Positions 32,831 through 41,548 of a stretch of 64,000 nucleotides of DNA are shown piece by piece. Under the pieces are notes generated by a model that saw only the letters and a list, made by a program, of their open reading frames with translations, had not been told where the DNA came from and ran no database searches. Within the stretch, counting starts at the first letter, position 1; the number at the start of each line of letters is the position of its first letter. The DNA comes from Chitinimonas sp036961565 (GTDB taxonomy: Bacteria > Pseudomonadota > Gammaproteobacteria > Burkholderiales > Chitinimonadaceae), in the NCBI RefSeq assembly GCF_036961565.1, contig NZ_JBAMDD010000012.1, forward strand, positions 62,001 to 126,000. The letters are read 5' to 3'. A program made the translations under genes and the position numbers.

Positions 32831-34105
32831 GTGATTACCACGCCCGATTTTCCCCGCCGCCAATCCCAATCAGGCATCAGCCTGGTTGAGATCATGGTTG
32901 GCATGGTTGTCGCCCTGATTACCACGGTTGCCATCATGGAAACCTACCGTGGCTATGAAGGCCAGCGCCGCACTACCAGTGCCAGCAGTGAATCCCAGAC
33001 AAGTGGGCAGTTTGCCCATTATCAGCTGGACAGGGACTTGCGCATGGCTGGGTATGGCCTGACCAATGTACGTTCGGCCATTGGTTGCAATTTTGGTGCG
33101 GCTTATGCCGCCGCGTTGGCGCCTACCGGGGTGTTCCCCGTGCCGCCAGCAGGCCCTGCGGGCATGAATGCCCCCATTATTCTGCCGGCCTTGATTGCAG
33201 ACGGTGGTGCAGCTGCTGACGGCATACGCGTCATGCGCGCCAATGGTGGCAATGCCATACCGTTTAATGGGGTGGTGCCCACTCTGGTACCTACCAGCTT
33301 CAGTGTCACCCTTGCGCGCTCCAACATCGCTTTTATGGTGCATCGTGGGGACTTGGCCTTGCAGGTCAATGTGGCGAATCAGACCTGTCAGCTGGCGCAA
33401 GTGACCAATGAGCCGGACAACGACAACTTGGCCCAGGTGATGTTTACCCCGGGTGGTGCCACCTGTTCGCGCAACAGTTGTGCCAGCAGTTCGTTCAACT
33501 CCGCCACTGCGCTGGCTGGCAGTACCGAGCTTGCGCATCTGGGGGGGCTGACGGTGCAGAGCTATACCGTCTCGGGCAATGCGATGAATCAGACCACGGG
33601 CATACTGGGTGCCAGCTATGACGGTACAGGGGCGTTGCGTGTCAACCCGCCGGCCATTGCCACGATGGCAGGACGTGCGGAAGTGGTGCGGCTGGCCGAT
33701 CAGGTGATAGACCTGCAAGCGCAGTACGGTATTGATACGGTCAACAATGACCGGATTACCGACATTAGCAATTGGGTTGAACCTACCGGTGTGTATGCAG
33801 CTGCGGCACTAACACCGGTACAAGCCAGGCAGATACGGGGCCTACGTTTTGCCCTTGTCTCTCGTAACAACCTTCGTGAGCGCCCCCGTGATGGTGTCAA
33901 CTGTGATGCCACACCGCCAGAAGTGCAGGCTTCGCCTGTCATGGCTGTTTCGTTTCCAACCGGGCCCGCCATTTCGGTGGATATGCGGCGCGGCAGTGAT
34001 GTGGCAGATGGCCCGAACGAGTGGCGTTGTTATCGTTACCAGGTGTTCACTGGCATCGTCCCGCTGCGCAATATGATCTGGAACTCGCGAGGCATCGAAC
34101 AATGA
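32831..34105 (+). CDS. pilW: type IV pilus minor pilin PilW
   Basis: The 424-residue prepilin has leader ending S-Q-S-G, cut before I-S-L-V-E-I-M-V-G-M with Glu5. The segment H-Y-Q-L-D-R-D-L-R-M-A-G-Y-G after the helix is a strong PilW mark. The C-terminal domain is large, as in other PilW (GspJ-like) proteins, with conserved-looking R-G-L-R-F-A-L-V-S-R-N and W-R-C-Y-R-Y-Q-V-F. The start is GTG 32831, and the stop overlaps the pilX ATG by 4 bp. It acts in the minor-pilin priming complex. Confidence 0.88.
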   Translation: MITTPDFPRRQSQSGISLVEIMVGMVVALITTVAIMETYRGYEGQRRTTSASSESQTSGQFAHYQLDRDLRMAGYGLTNVRSAIGCNFGAAYAAALAPTGVFPVPPAGPAGMNAPIILPALIADGGAAADGIRVMRANGGNAIPFNGVVPTLVPTSFSVTLARSNIAFMVHRGDLALQVNVANQTCQLAQVTNEPDNDNLAQVMFTPGGATCSRNSCASSSFNSATALAGSTELAHLGGLTVQSYTVSGNAMNQTTGILGASYDGTGALRVNPPAIATMAGRAEVVRLADQVIDLQAQYGIDTVNNDRITDISNWVEPTGVYAAAALTPVQARQIRGLRFALVSRNNLRERPRDGVNCDATPPEVQASPVMAVSFPTGPAISVDMRRGSDVADGPNEWRCYRYQVFTGIVPLRNMIWNSRGIEQ

Positions 34106-34821
34106 CCCGTAAGCTATTCTATTCGATGTCGTCATCGGCGCGCTTGCAGCACCAGCACGGTGTGGTGTTGTTGATTTCATTGATTGCGCTTGTCGCACTG
34201 ACTTTGGCGGGATTGGCCATTGTTCGTCAGGTTGATACCGCAACTCTGATCACCGGTAACCTGACTTTCCGGCAGTCGAGTATTAATACTGCTGACCTGG
34301 CGGTTGAGCATATGGCTGATTCCAGTGCCGATGGTGGATTTGCCACACTGAATGGTATCAAGACGCGCTACCACAACAATTACAACGACTGGTATCGCGC
34401 CACCTTGTTTACCGAGGAGAATCCCACGGCGCCTTGTGCGAAGAACGATGCGAACTGTATCAAAACCTCGGGCATACCTAATGTACTACGCTCGGCGGGC
34501 AAATGCCGCAGTGCCAGCGATGCCAGTGCTTCTGCGTTACGGGCAGTGTGGGATGAGCAATCGGGCAATTGCGCCGTAATGGTGCTGGAACGGATGTGCC
34601 GTAATACCGGTCAGGCGACTGCCAACCACTGTGTGCTGTTCAACGAGGCGCAGATTAGCGGCAAATGGAAACAAGGCCAGACGGGTGATGGTACCGATAG
34701 TGGAGACATTACGCCGCCGCAGAACGGGGTGGGTATGCGGCTGAGTGTGAGGGTGGATGGCCCACGGGGTACGACCTCCTACTTGCAAACCATATTGATC
34801 TACCCCTTGCCGGATAGGTGA
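34102..34821 (+). CDS. pilX: type IV pilus minor pilin PilX
   Basis: The 239-residue product has leader ending Q-H-G, followed by V-V-L-L-I-S-L-I-A-L-V-A-L-T-L-A-G. Position 5 is Ile instead of Glu, as is usual for PilX/GspK-type pilins that sit at the very tip. The block R-Q-V-D-T-A-T-L-I-T-G-N-L-x-F-R-Q-S after the helix is typical of PilX N-terminal domains. ATG 34102 overlaps the pilW stop in an ATGA. The C-terminal part has six cysteines. pilY1 begins 70 bp downstream. Confidence 0.86.
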   Translation: MTRKLFYSMSSSARLQHQHGVVLLISLIALVALTLAGLAIVRQVDTATLITGNLTFRQSSINTADLAVEHMADSSADGGFATLNGIKTRYHNNYNDWYRATLFTEENPTAPCAKNDANCIKTSGIPNVLRSAGKCRSASDASASALRAVWDEQSGNCAVMVLERMCRNTGQATANHCVLFNEAQISGKWKQGQTGDGTDSGDITPPQNGVGMRLSVRVDGPRGTTSYLQTILIYPLPDR

Positions 34822-34891
34822 CCGCATACTTTGCCGGATACAGATGGACCCCGTCATCACATCTCCACGTGTTAGTGAGAGGAAAACAGTC

Positions 34892-37800
34892 ATGTCAGAC
34901 TCCAAGTCATACGCCACCAAGGCCTTGGTGGCCATACTGGCCTTGTGCCAGGTAGTTAGCGTCGAGGCGGTGGTGCCTCCGCTGGGCAATACGCCATTGA
35001 ACCAGACCAGCTCAGTCGAGCCTAATTTGATGTTTGTCTACGATACTTCGGGCAGTATGGCTTGGAGTTTTGTGCCGGATCATAGCTCGCTGGATGGCAA
35101 TACGCTAAACAGCGCCAATGTGGTGCCCGGTACGGTGGGCTACAAAAACCATATGTGTAACACATTGGCTTTTAACCCATTGATTGATTACCAACCGCCT
35201 TACCGTGCGGACGGCGTGCTTTTCCCCCAGGTGAATTTCGGCGCAGCCCCCTATGAGGGATTGCGCCCAACCATGTCGAGCGGCACCAATACGGTAGCCA
35301 TGCCGCATGGGGGGACAGGCTCGGTAGTAAACCTGGCGACGGAGTATTTCGGTTTCGATGTGGTCGAGTCTGCATTGAATAATGTGAATAGTAATTCACC
35401 GTTGGTGTCTGTAAGGCGTGGTAACAATAATAGTGGCAGCTCAACAGCGAACAATGGCAATACGTCTATAGGCCTGGTTGCAAGCAATATTACGAATACC
35501 TCACAGGCTCGTGTACAACGGTCGGCTATCGCCAGCCCGAACTGGACTGTCAGGGTGCTGCCTGAGACAACCGGGCATGGTTACCAAGTCAACGATATCG
35601 TTATTGTGCATCAGCCTTTGGCTGTAGCTGGTTTGTATCGGGTAACGGCCGTGTCCACCTCGGGTTCTGACCCCTATTTCGAGTTCCAAGTGCCGGGCAC
35701 CGTTCCGGTTCCGACGACTACGACTTCGCCTGCGCAGAGCTGGCTTTTTCAGGAAGCGCAAAGCGATCAGCTCTATGTATTTGGTGCCAGCCCTAATTTC
35801 AATGCCTATATCGTGATGCCGGGGGTAAGAGCCCGCATGCTTGATGGCTATCGCAAACTCGAAATTACTACCAGTACGAATAATCAGTACAATGGTGTGT
35901 ACGATATCTCCGATATCAATTTCGTGAATGGCTTCACTGGTTTTATCAAGTTTCCTGTCACTACCAACTTTTTGCCGGGCACCAACTCGCAGAATGTGGG
36001 TGCGTATTACAAGGTCACTGAGATTCCCAGCGAGGCACACTATTTTGCCTACACCGGCCCTGGCACCGACCTGACCTTTGATGATGATGTGTGCAAGGAA
36101 GCCCCCTCGGTTTCTGTGGTGCTTGGCAAGAAAGTGCTGGGCAACTCCACCAATTTTACGTATGTAAAAATACCCGGAAATGTTCCCGGCAGTACCAATA
36201 CGCGCGTTAAAAATAGCGAAGGCGTAGAAGTGTCGCTCAGCAATGCGGTGCTCACCCAGCGATTTGCCAATTGGTTCAGCTATTACCGTCGCCGTAGTAT
36301 GTTGATGAAATCCGCCGTCAGTACGGCATTCAATTCGGTAGACGACTCGTTCCGGGTTGGGTTTTTGTCAATTAATGCGGCGCCTAACCAGATCACTACT
36401 GCGGGCAATGCCATGTTCCGGCCGGTAGACAAGTTTTCCGGGACGGTGCGCACCAACTGGTATGAAACCTTGTTCGCCTCGGGTGAAAACTACAGTACGC
36501 CGCTGCGTGAGGCATTGGCCGGTGCGGGCCGTTATTTCGGCAATAAGTACAATACTACGGTAGTTGATCCAATGTACACGTCGGACCGTGGTGGCCTCTG
36601 CCAGAAGAATTTTACGATATTGTCGACGGATGGGCAGTGGAACAACACCACGCCGAACCCGTTGAATTGCAACAACTGTGCAGTGGGTCTGAACGGTACC
36701 CCAGGCAACAATACGGATAGCGTTTTTGATGCGGACGGTAATTCAGGCCCTGTTGCCTTCGCACCTTATCGGCTACGCAGCGACGGTGTATTTGATGGCC
36801 GAAGCGTGTCTGGCATGCTGGCGGATATTGCCCTGCATTACTATGCACAGGATATACGCCCCGACTTGTCGAACGAGAAGTTCGACACGACAAAACCAGC
36901 ACCGTTCCAGAACATGGTTACCCATACCATCGGTCTTGGGTTGACCGGACGGCTGGCGTTCACTTCTGATTACAAAACCTCGACCGCAGCCGATAATGAT
37001 TTCTACCGTATCAAGCAAGGAGTTGCTACCTGTTCTGCTGCAGGTGGTGGTACCGGAAGCAGTGTTTGTAATTGGCCCGATCCATCCGCAGGCGGTATGC
37101 AGCGTGTAGACGACCTTTGGCACGCTGCCGTGAATGGGCGCGGTACCTTTTTCTCGGCGAAGGACCCTTCCTCGCTGTCACAGGGGCTGGCTACCGCGCT
37201 GAACAGCATTCAAGCGGACGTTTTCAATGCGGTGGCGCCGTCATTTGCTAGCCCGGTACTGTCAGACAATGACAATGTGGCCTATGTCGCTTCTTACCGG
37301 AACGGCAGTTGGACGGGCCGCGTGGAGGCTAAGCTGATTAATCCAGATACTGGTGATCTACTTACCACGCCGCCGATATGGCGTGCACACAACATATTGG
37401 ATGCTGCCGTGCTGGCGGATGGCGGCACGGGCTGGAGTACGCGACGTCGTATTGCAGTGGGCAATGGCGCTGGTGGGGCGGTTCCCTTCCGGTGGGCTAG
37501 TTTGCCTATTGCACATCAAAACGTGCTGGCTGATGGTAAGGATGCGGCATATGGCGAGAAGCTGCTGAATTACCTACGCGGCGACAAGAGTAACGAAGGT
37601 AGTGCCGGCAGCAAGTTGTTCCGCCCACGTGGCGATGACCTGGACGGCGATCCGACCATTGGTATTCTGGGGGATATCATCAATTCCCGGCCTATCGTGT
37701 TGGGTAAAGCGACATCGCGTTATAGCGAGGACTACCACGAGGGTTACAATGATTTTGTGGCGCTGGTCAAGAATCGTAAGCCTGTCGTTTATGTGAACAG

Positions 37801-39295
37801 CAACGATGGCATGCTGCATGCCTTTGATGCTACCTCGGCGGGCAGTGGTATCTCGCGGGTTGCAACTGCGGATTCAGGCAAAGAACTCTGGGCATATATT
37901 CCTGGCTTGCTGATGCATAGCGGCACGGATGAGGACGGTCGTAAGAACGGCTTGCAAAGCTACGCTTATGTGGAAGGCGGTACGCCACCTTTCCGTAAGC
38001 ATTATCTGAATGATGCGACACCGACCGTCTTCGATGCGGACCTGGGTCATACAGGTGGCGTCAAGGGAGCCAAGGATTGGCGCAGTATCCTGATCAGTGG
38101 TCTGAACAAGGGGGGCAGGGGTTATTTTGCGCTGGACGTCACCAATGGCGGTGCAGTGACCACTGAGGCAGAGGCGGCCAGCAAATTCCTGTGGGAGTTC
38201 AAGGGTGACGCCGATATGGGCTACAGCTTTGGGCAGGCAACCGTCTCCTGGCTCAAGAATCAAGGCTGGGTGGTGATCGTGCCGTCAGGCTACAACAACA
38301 GCACTGGCAATGGTGCAATCTGGATACTGAATGCCAAGACAGGTGCAGTAATAAAGAAGTTCACCATTTCGGCTACTGGTTGCGGCGACAACTCCTGCTT
38401 TGCCGTGCCTGGTATTGGCCCGGGTAATCCATTGAACCTAGGCAGTCTCGCTACGTTTGTGACCAGTGCTGATGAGGAGCGCCTGTGGTCCATCTATGCG
38501 GCGGACATGCAAGGCAATGTCTGGCGCATGGATGTGTCAGACGACAATATGAACAACTGGAAGATTGTGAAACTGGCGGAACTGGACCGCAATACCGCGC
38601 CTACGGGGGTTTATGGCACCACGCGTCAACCGGTGACAGTCAATCCGGCCATTGCTTGGGACTCGGCTGCTGATGCTCGCTGGATCTTTATCGGTACGGG
38701 GCTGGACCAGAGCAAGTTGGATCGGGATGATCTGGTGCCACAGGCTAGCCAGGTACAGAGCATGTACGCCATCCGTGATGGCAAAGCACTGGCGCCACTT
38801 ACAGGTGCTGAGCTGCCCGTGAAGCGCGACAAAATGGTAGCGGTTAATCGCGCAGGCACAGATGAAGTGGTGATGCCGTCTGACAAGCGTGGCTGGTATA
38901 TGGATCTGGCGCCTTTCGAGGCGGCCTCACCTGCGAATCGGTTGGCTGAGCGCGTGGTGCTACAGCCATCGGCTGCGCTGGGCCAGGTGATTTTTGCTTC
39001 TACCGTCCCAACTAAGGATCTGTGCACGCCCGGCAACATCGCACGTGTTTATGCCCGTTCCTATCTTGCGGGTAAAGAAGGCCGTTCGTTCCTGCAGAAT
39101 AGTGGTGGCAGTAGAGTTGCCTACATTGAGCTGATGACAGGGGCCGCAGCCAGCCCGCGCTTGGTACAGTTGAAGGGTGGTAAAATCGTGCTGCAAACTG
39201 CGGACGTGAAGGGCAGTATCACTAACGTTGGCCTGGAAAATGCCGATGTGAGTTTGCAGAGCAAGACCAGCTGGCGTGAACTGATACCGGATTGA
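34892..39295 (+). CDS. pilY1: type IV pilus tip adhesin/assembly factor PilY1 with vWA site
   Basis: The 1467-residue secreted protein starts at ATG 34892, 12 bp after GAGAGG, with a signal peptide of about 26 residues. A von Willebrand A-like domain begins with the MIDAS motif D-T-S-G-S (51-55). After an insert of several hundred residues it resumes around F-R-V-G-F-L-S-I and L-S-T-D-G-Q-W. The C-terminal PilY1 beta-propeller (about 790-1250) shows V-N-S-N-D-G-M-L-H-A-F-D-A, W-A-Y-I-P-G-L-L and W-R-S-I-L-I-S-G-L-N-K-G-G-R-G. PilY1 caps the pilus with the minor pilins, and in P. aeruginosa controls retraction and surface sensing. It closes the operon before an intrinsic terminator. Confidence 0.92.
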   Translation: MSDSKSYATKALVAILALCQVVSVEAVVPPLGNTPLNQTSSVEPNLMFVYDTSGSMAWSFVPDHSSLDGNTLNSANVVPGTVGYKNHMCNTLAFNPLIDYQPPYRADGVLFPQVNFGAAPYEGLRPTMSSGTNTVAMPHGGTGSVVNLATEYFGFDVVESALNNVNSNSPLVSVRRGNNNSGSSTANNGNTSIGLVASNITNTSQARVQRSAIASPNWTVRVLPETTGHGYQVNDIVIVHQPLAVAGLYRVTAVSTSGSDPYFEFQVPGTVPVPTTTTSPAQSWLFQEAQSDQLYVFGASPNFNAYIVMPGVRARMLDGYRKLEITTSTNNQYNGVYDISDINFVNGFTGFIKFPVTTNFLPGTNSQNVGAYYKVTEIPSEAHYFAYTGPGTDLTFDDDVCKEAPSVSVVLGKKVLGNSTNFTYVKIPGNVPGSTNTRVKNSEGVEVSLSNAVLTQRFANWFSYYRRRSMLMKSAVSTAFNSVDDSFRVGFLSINAAPNQITTAGNAMFRPVDKFSGTVRTNWYETLFASGENYSTPLREALAGAGRYFGNKYNTTVVDPMYTSDRGGLCQKNFTILSTDGQWNNTTPNPLNCNNCAVGLNGTPGNNTDSVFDADGNSGPVAFAPYRLRSDGVFDGRSVSGMLADIALHYYAQDIRPDLSNEKFDTTKPAPFQNMVTHTIGLGLTGRLAFTSDYKTSTAADNDFYRIKQGVATCSAAGGGTGSSVCNWPDPSAGGMQRVDDLWHAAVNGRGTFFSAKDPSSLSQGLATALNSIQADVFNAVAPSFASPVLSDNDNVAYVASYRNGSWTGRVEAKLINPDTGDLLTTPPIWRAHNILDAAVLADGGTGWSTRRRIAVGNGAGGAVPFRWASLPIAHQNVLADGKDAAYGEKLLNYLRGDKSNEGSAGSKLFRPRGDDLDGDPTIGILGDIINSRPIVLGKATSRYSEDYHEGYNDFVALVKNRKPVVYVNSNDGMLHAFDATSAGSGISRVATADSGKELWAYIPGLLMHSGTDEDGRKNGLQSYAYVEGGTPPFRKHYLNDATPTVFDADLGHTGGVKGAKDWRSILISGLNKGGRGYFALDVTNGGAVTTEAEAASKFLWEFKGDADMGYSFGQATVSWLKNQGWVVIVPSGYNNSTGNGAIWILNAKTGAVIKKFTISATGCGDNSCFAVPGIGPGNPLNLGSLATFVTSADEERLWSIYAADMQGNVWRMDVSDDNMNNWKIVKLAELDRNTAPTGVYGTTRQPVTVNPAIAWDSAADARWIFIGTGLDQSKLDRDDLVPQASQVQSMYAIRDGKALAPLTGAELPVKRDKMVAVNRAGTDEVVMPSDKRGWYMDLAPFEAASPANRLAERVVLQPSAALGQVIFASTVPTKDLCTPGNIARVYARSYLAGKEGRSFLQNSGGSRVAYIELMTGAAASPRLVQLKGGKIVLQTADVKGSITNVGLENADVSLQSKTSWRELIPD

Positions 39296-39322
39296 TCTAC
39301 GGTATAGATACGCAGGAAAGCA

Positions 39323-39347
39323 GGGGCACCTCAGGGTGCCCCTTTTT
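39323..39347 (+). terminator. intrinsic terminator after pilY1
   Basis: Perfect 8-bp stem ggggcacc / ggtgcccc with a tcag loop followed by TTTTT, 28 bp after the pilY1 stop. Confidence 0.88.
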
Positions 39348-39886
39348 ACATGTACTTTGGGCAAGAGTTCGGTACGGTATAGCGAGAAGCCTGTTCAGAT
39401 GGAGGGCCTGCTATTCATGGTGGTCTGAGCGTGTGCGGCGGCCGGGCCCATGTAGCGTAATGATTTACTGCGGCAGCAAGCTGCAAGCCGGTGCGCCGTT
39501 GAAGTCCGCAGCGGCTATGGTGCAGGTAATACTCCGCAGGACGGCGATTCACCAGGCTGGAAGGTGCGGCCGGCCAGGAGGAATATGCAGCTGTTGAAAA
39601 TCAGGCTGACGGTTTCCAGCAGGGTAGGGGACTCGGTGTGGACGAATGTCTCGGGGTGATCCAGTTCTGCCAAGCCCTGGCGGTATGGCTGTTGCCGTCC
39701 TACTCCCAGGTGGCGGCCAGTCCGGGATGGCGGATAGCTGGCAGTTCGCGGAAGCGCAGTGAGCCGCTGTATTCGATGGCTTGCTGTGTGCTCATGGCGC
39801 AGTTGGCGTGGCGAGAGCATACAGATCGCCACCACGGGCGTAAGCGCAATAGGTGCCGGTGTGCTTGGCGCTGGCGCGCGCCATGC
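39348..39886. other. 539-bp region without an intact gene; possible decayed minus-strand gene
   Basis: No full-length gene is supported. On the minus strand, ATG 39795 opens a 31-codon frame (MSTQQAIEYSGSLRFRELPA...) that stops at 39700. In another frame just downstream (about 39515-39650) there is protein-like sequence, E-L-D-H-P-E-T-F-V-H-T-E-S-P-T-L-L-E-T-V-S followed by a hydrophobic segment. This could be a small gene broken by a frameshift or simply chance. It lies between the pilY1 and ilvC terminators, and I do not recognise the product. Confidence 0.3.
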
Positions 39887-39909
39887 AAAAGGCCGGCAAT
39901 GCCGGCCTT
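39887..39909 (-). terminator. intrinsic terminator of the ilv operon
   Basis: On the minus strand aaggccggc pairs with gccggcctt across att and runs into TTTT. It is 45 bp past the ilvC stop. A second hairpin gtggg-tttac-cccac lies closer to the stop. Confidence 0.8.
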
Positions 39910-39953
39910 GGGTGCTGCGCTTGGGGTGGGTTTACCCCACCCCAGGGTAGTGC

Positions 39954-40970
39954 TTAGTTCTTGCTCTGGTCGACCAGCTTGTTGGCCTTGATCCACGGCA
40001 TCATGTCGCGCAGTTGCTCGCCCACGACTTCGATGGGGTGGGCGGCGTTGAGGCGGCGGCGGGCGGTCATCTCGGGGTAGTTGGTCTTGCCTTCGAGGAT
40101 GAAGCGCTTGGCGTATTCGCCGGTCTGTATGCGCTTGAGGGCGTTGCGCATGGCGGCGCGTGACTGCTCGTTGATCACCTCGGTGCCGGTGACGTATTCA
40201 CCGTACTCGGCATTGTTGGAGATCGAGTAGTTCATGTTGGCGATGCCGCCTTCGTACATCAGGTCGACGATGAGCTTGAGTTCGTGCAGGCACTCGAAGT
40301 AGGCCATTTCCGGGGCGTAGCCGGCTTCGGTGAGGGTTTCGAAGCCCATCTTCACCAGCTCGACTGCACCACCGCAGAGTACGGCCTGCTCGCCGAACAG
40401 GTCGGTCTCGGTTTCTTCGCGGAAGTTGGTTTCGATCACGCCGCCCTTGGTGCCGCCATTGGCAGCAGCGTAGGACAGGGCCACGTCACGGGCGCGGCCG
40501 CTGGTGTCCTGGTACACGGCGATCAGCGAGGGCACGCCGCCGCCGCGCTTGTATTCGGAGCGCACGGTGTGGCCTGGGCCCTTGGGGGCGACCATGATGA
40601 CGTCCAGGTCGGCGCGCGGCACGATCTGGTTGTAGTGGATATTGAAGCCATGGGCGAAGGCCAGCGAGGCGCCTTGCTTGATGTTGGGTTCGATATCGCG
40701 CTTGTAGACTTCAGGCTGGCTCTCGTCCGGCAGCAGTATCATGACCACGTCGGCGCCCTTCACGGCCTCGGCGACTTCCTTGACCGACAGGCCGGCATTC
40801 TCGGCCTTGCTCCACGATGCACCGCCCTTGCGCAGGCCTATGGTCACGTTCACACCGCTGTCCTTCAGGTTCAGCGCATGGGCGTGGCCTTGCGAGCCGT
40901 AGCCCACGATGGTGACTTGCTTGCCCTTGATCAGGGAGAGGTCGGCGTCTTTGTCGTAGAAAACCTTCAT
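39954..40970 (-). CDS. ilvC: ketol-acid reductoisomerase, class I
   Basis: IlvC isomerises and reduces acetolactate or acetohydroxybutyrate with NADPH in valine, leucine and isoleucine synthesis. The 338-residue protein is the short class I form. The Rossmann dinucleotide loop is V-G-Y-G-S-Q-G-H-A-H-A, and R47-K48 and Ser52 in L-R-K-G-G-A-S fit an NADPH-type beta2-alphaB loop. The Mg2+-binding C-terminal knotted domain contains E-T-E-T-D-L-F-G-E-Q and C-L-H-E-L-K-L-I-V-D. It is 73 bp downstream of ilvH and last in the operon. Confidence 0.97.
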   Translation of the reverse strand: MKVFYDKDADLSLIKGKQVTIVGYGSQGHAHALNLKDSGVNVTIGLRKGGASWSKAENAGLSVKEVAEAVKGADVVMILLPDESQPEVYKRDIEPNIKQGASLAFAHGFNIHYNQIVPRADLDVIMVAPKGPGHTVRSEYKRGGGVPSLIAVYQDTSGRARDVALSYAAANGGTKGGVIETNFREETETDLFGEQAVLCGGAVELVKMGFETLTEAGYAPEMAYFECLHELKLIVDLMYEGGIANMNYSISNNAEYGEYVTGTEVINEQSRAAMRNALKRIQTGEYAKRFILEGKTNYPEMTARRRLNAAHPIEVVGEQLRDMMPWIKANKLVDQSKN

Positions 40971-41043
40971 TGCGGTAACTCCTTGTTGGGTGTGAGAGGT
41001 GCCGGGGCGGCGGGTGTCTGCCCGCGTGTGGTGCCCCGCACGA

Positions 41044-41535
41044 TCAAATTTTCAGTATGCGTTCGCCACGGCCTATGCCAGAGGCACCGGTCCGTACGGT
41101 TTCGAGGATGAGGGTGCGGTCCACCGCCTCGATAAAGGCGTCCAGTTTGGAGCTCTCGCCGGTCAGCTCGATGGTGTAGGTCTTTTCGGTCACGTCGAGG
41201 ATGCGGCCACGGAAGATGTCGGCCATCCGTTTCATCTCTTCGCGGTCCTTGCCGGTGGAGCGGACCTTGATCAGCATCAGCTCGCGTTCGACATGGTCCG
41301 ACTCGTTCAGGTCGATGACCTTGACCACCTCGATCAGCTTGTTGAGCTGCTTGGTGATCTGCTCGATGACGTCATCGGAGCCGCTGGTGACGATAGTCAT
41401 CCGCGACAGGGTGGCGTCTTCGGTGGTGGATACCGTGAGCGAATCGATGTTGTAGCCACGGGCCGAGAACAGGCCCACTACCCGGCTCAGGGCACCGGCT
41501 TCGTTTTCCAGCAGGATGGAAAGAATATGTCGCAT
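41044..41535 (-). CDS. ilvH: acetolactate synthase small (regulatory) subunit
   Basis: IlvH activates the catalytic subunit and confers valine feedback inhibition. The 163-residue protein starts MRHILSILLENEAGALSRVVGLF, the conserved ACT domain with the valine-binding N-E-x-G-x-L-x-R-V turn. The second half (about 80-160) is the C-terminal ALS small-subunit domain. It lies 13 bp downstream of ilvI, consistent with tight coexpression at fixed stoichiometry. Confidence 0.96.
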   Translation of the reverse strand: MRHILSILLENEAGALSRVVGLFSARGYNIDSLTVSTTEDATLSRMTIVTSGSDDVIEQITKQLNKLIEVVKVIDLNESDHVERELMLIKVRSTGKDREEMKRMADIFRGRILDVTEKTYTIELTGESSKLDAFIEAVDRTLILETVRTGASGIGRGERILKI

Positions 41536-41548
41536 GGGTCTCTCCTCC

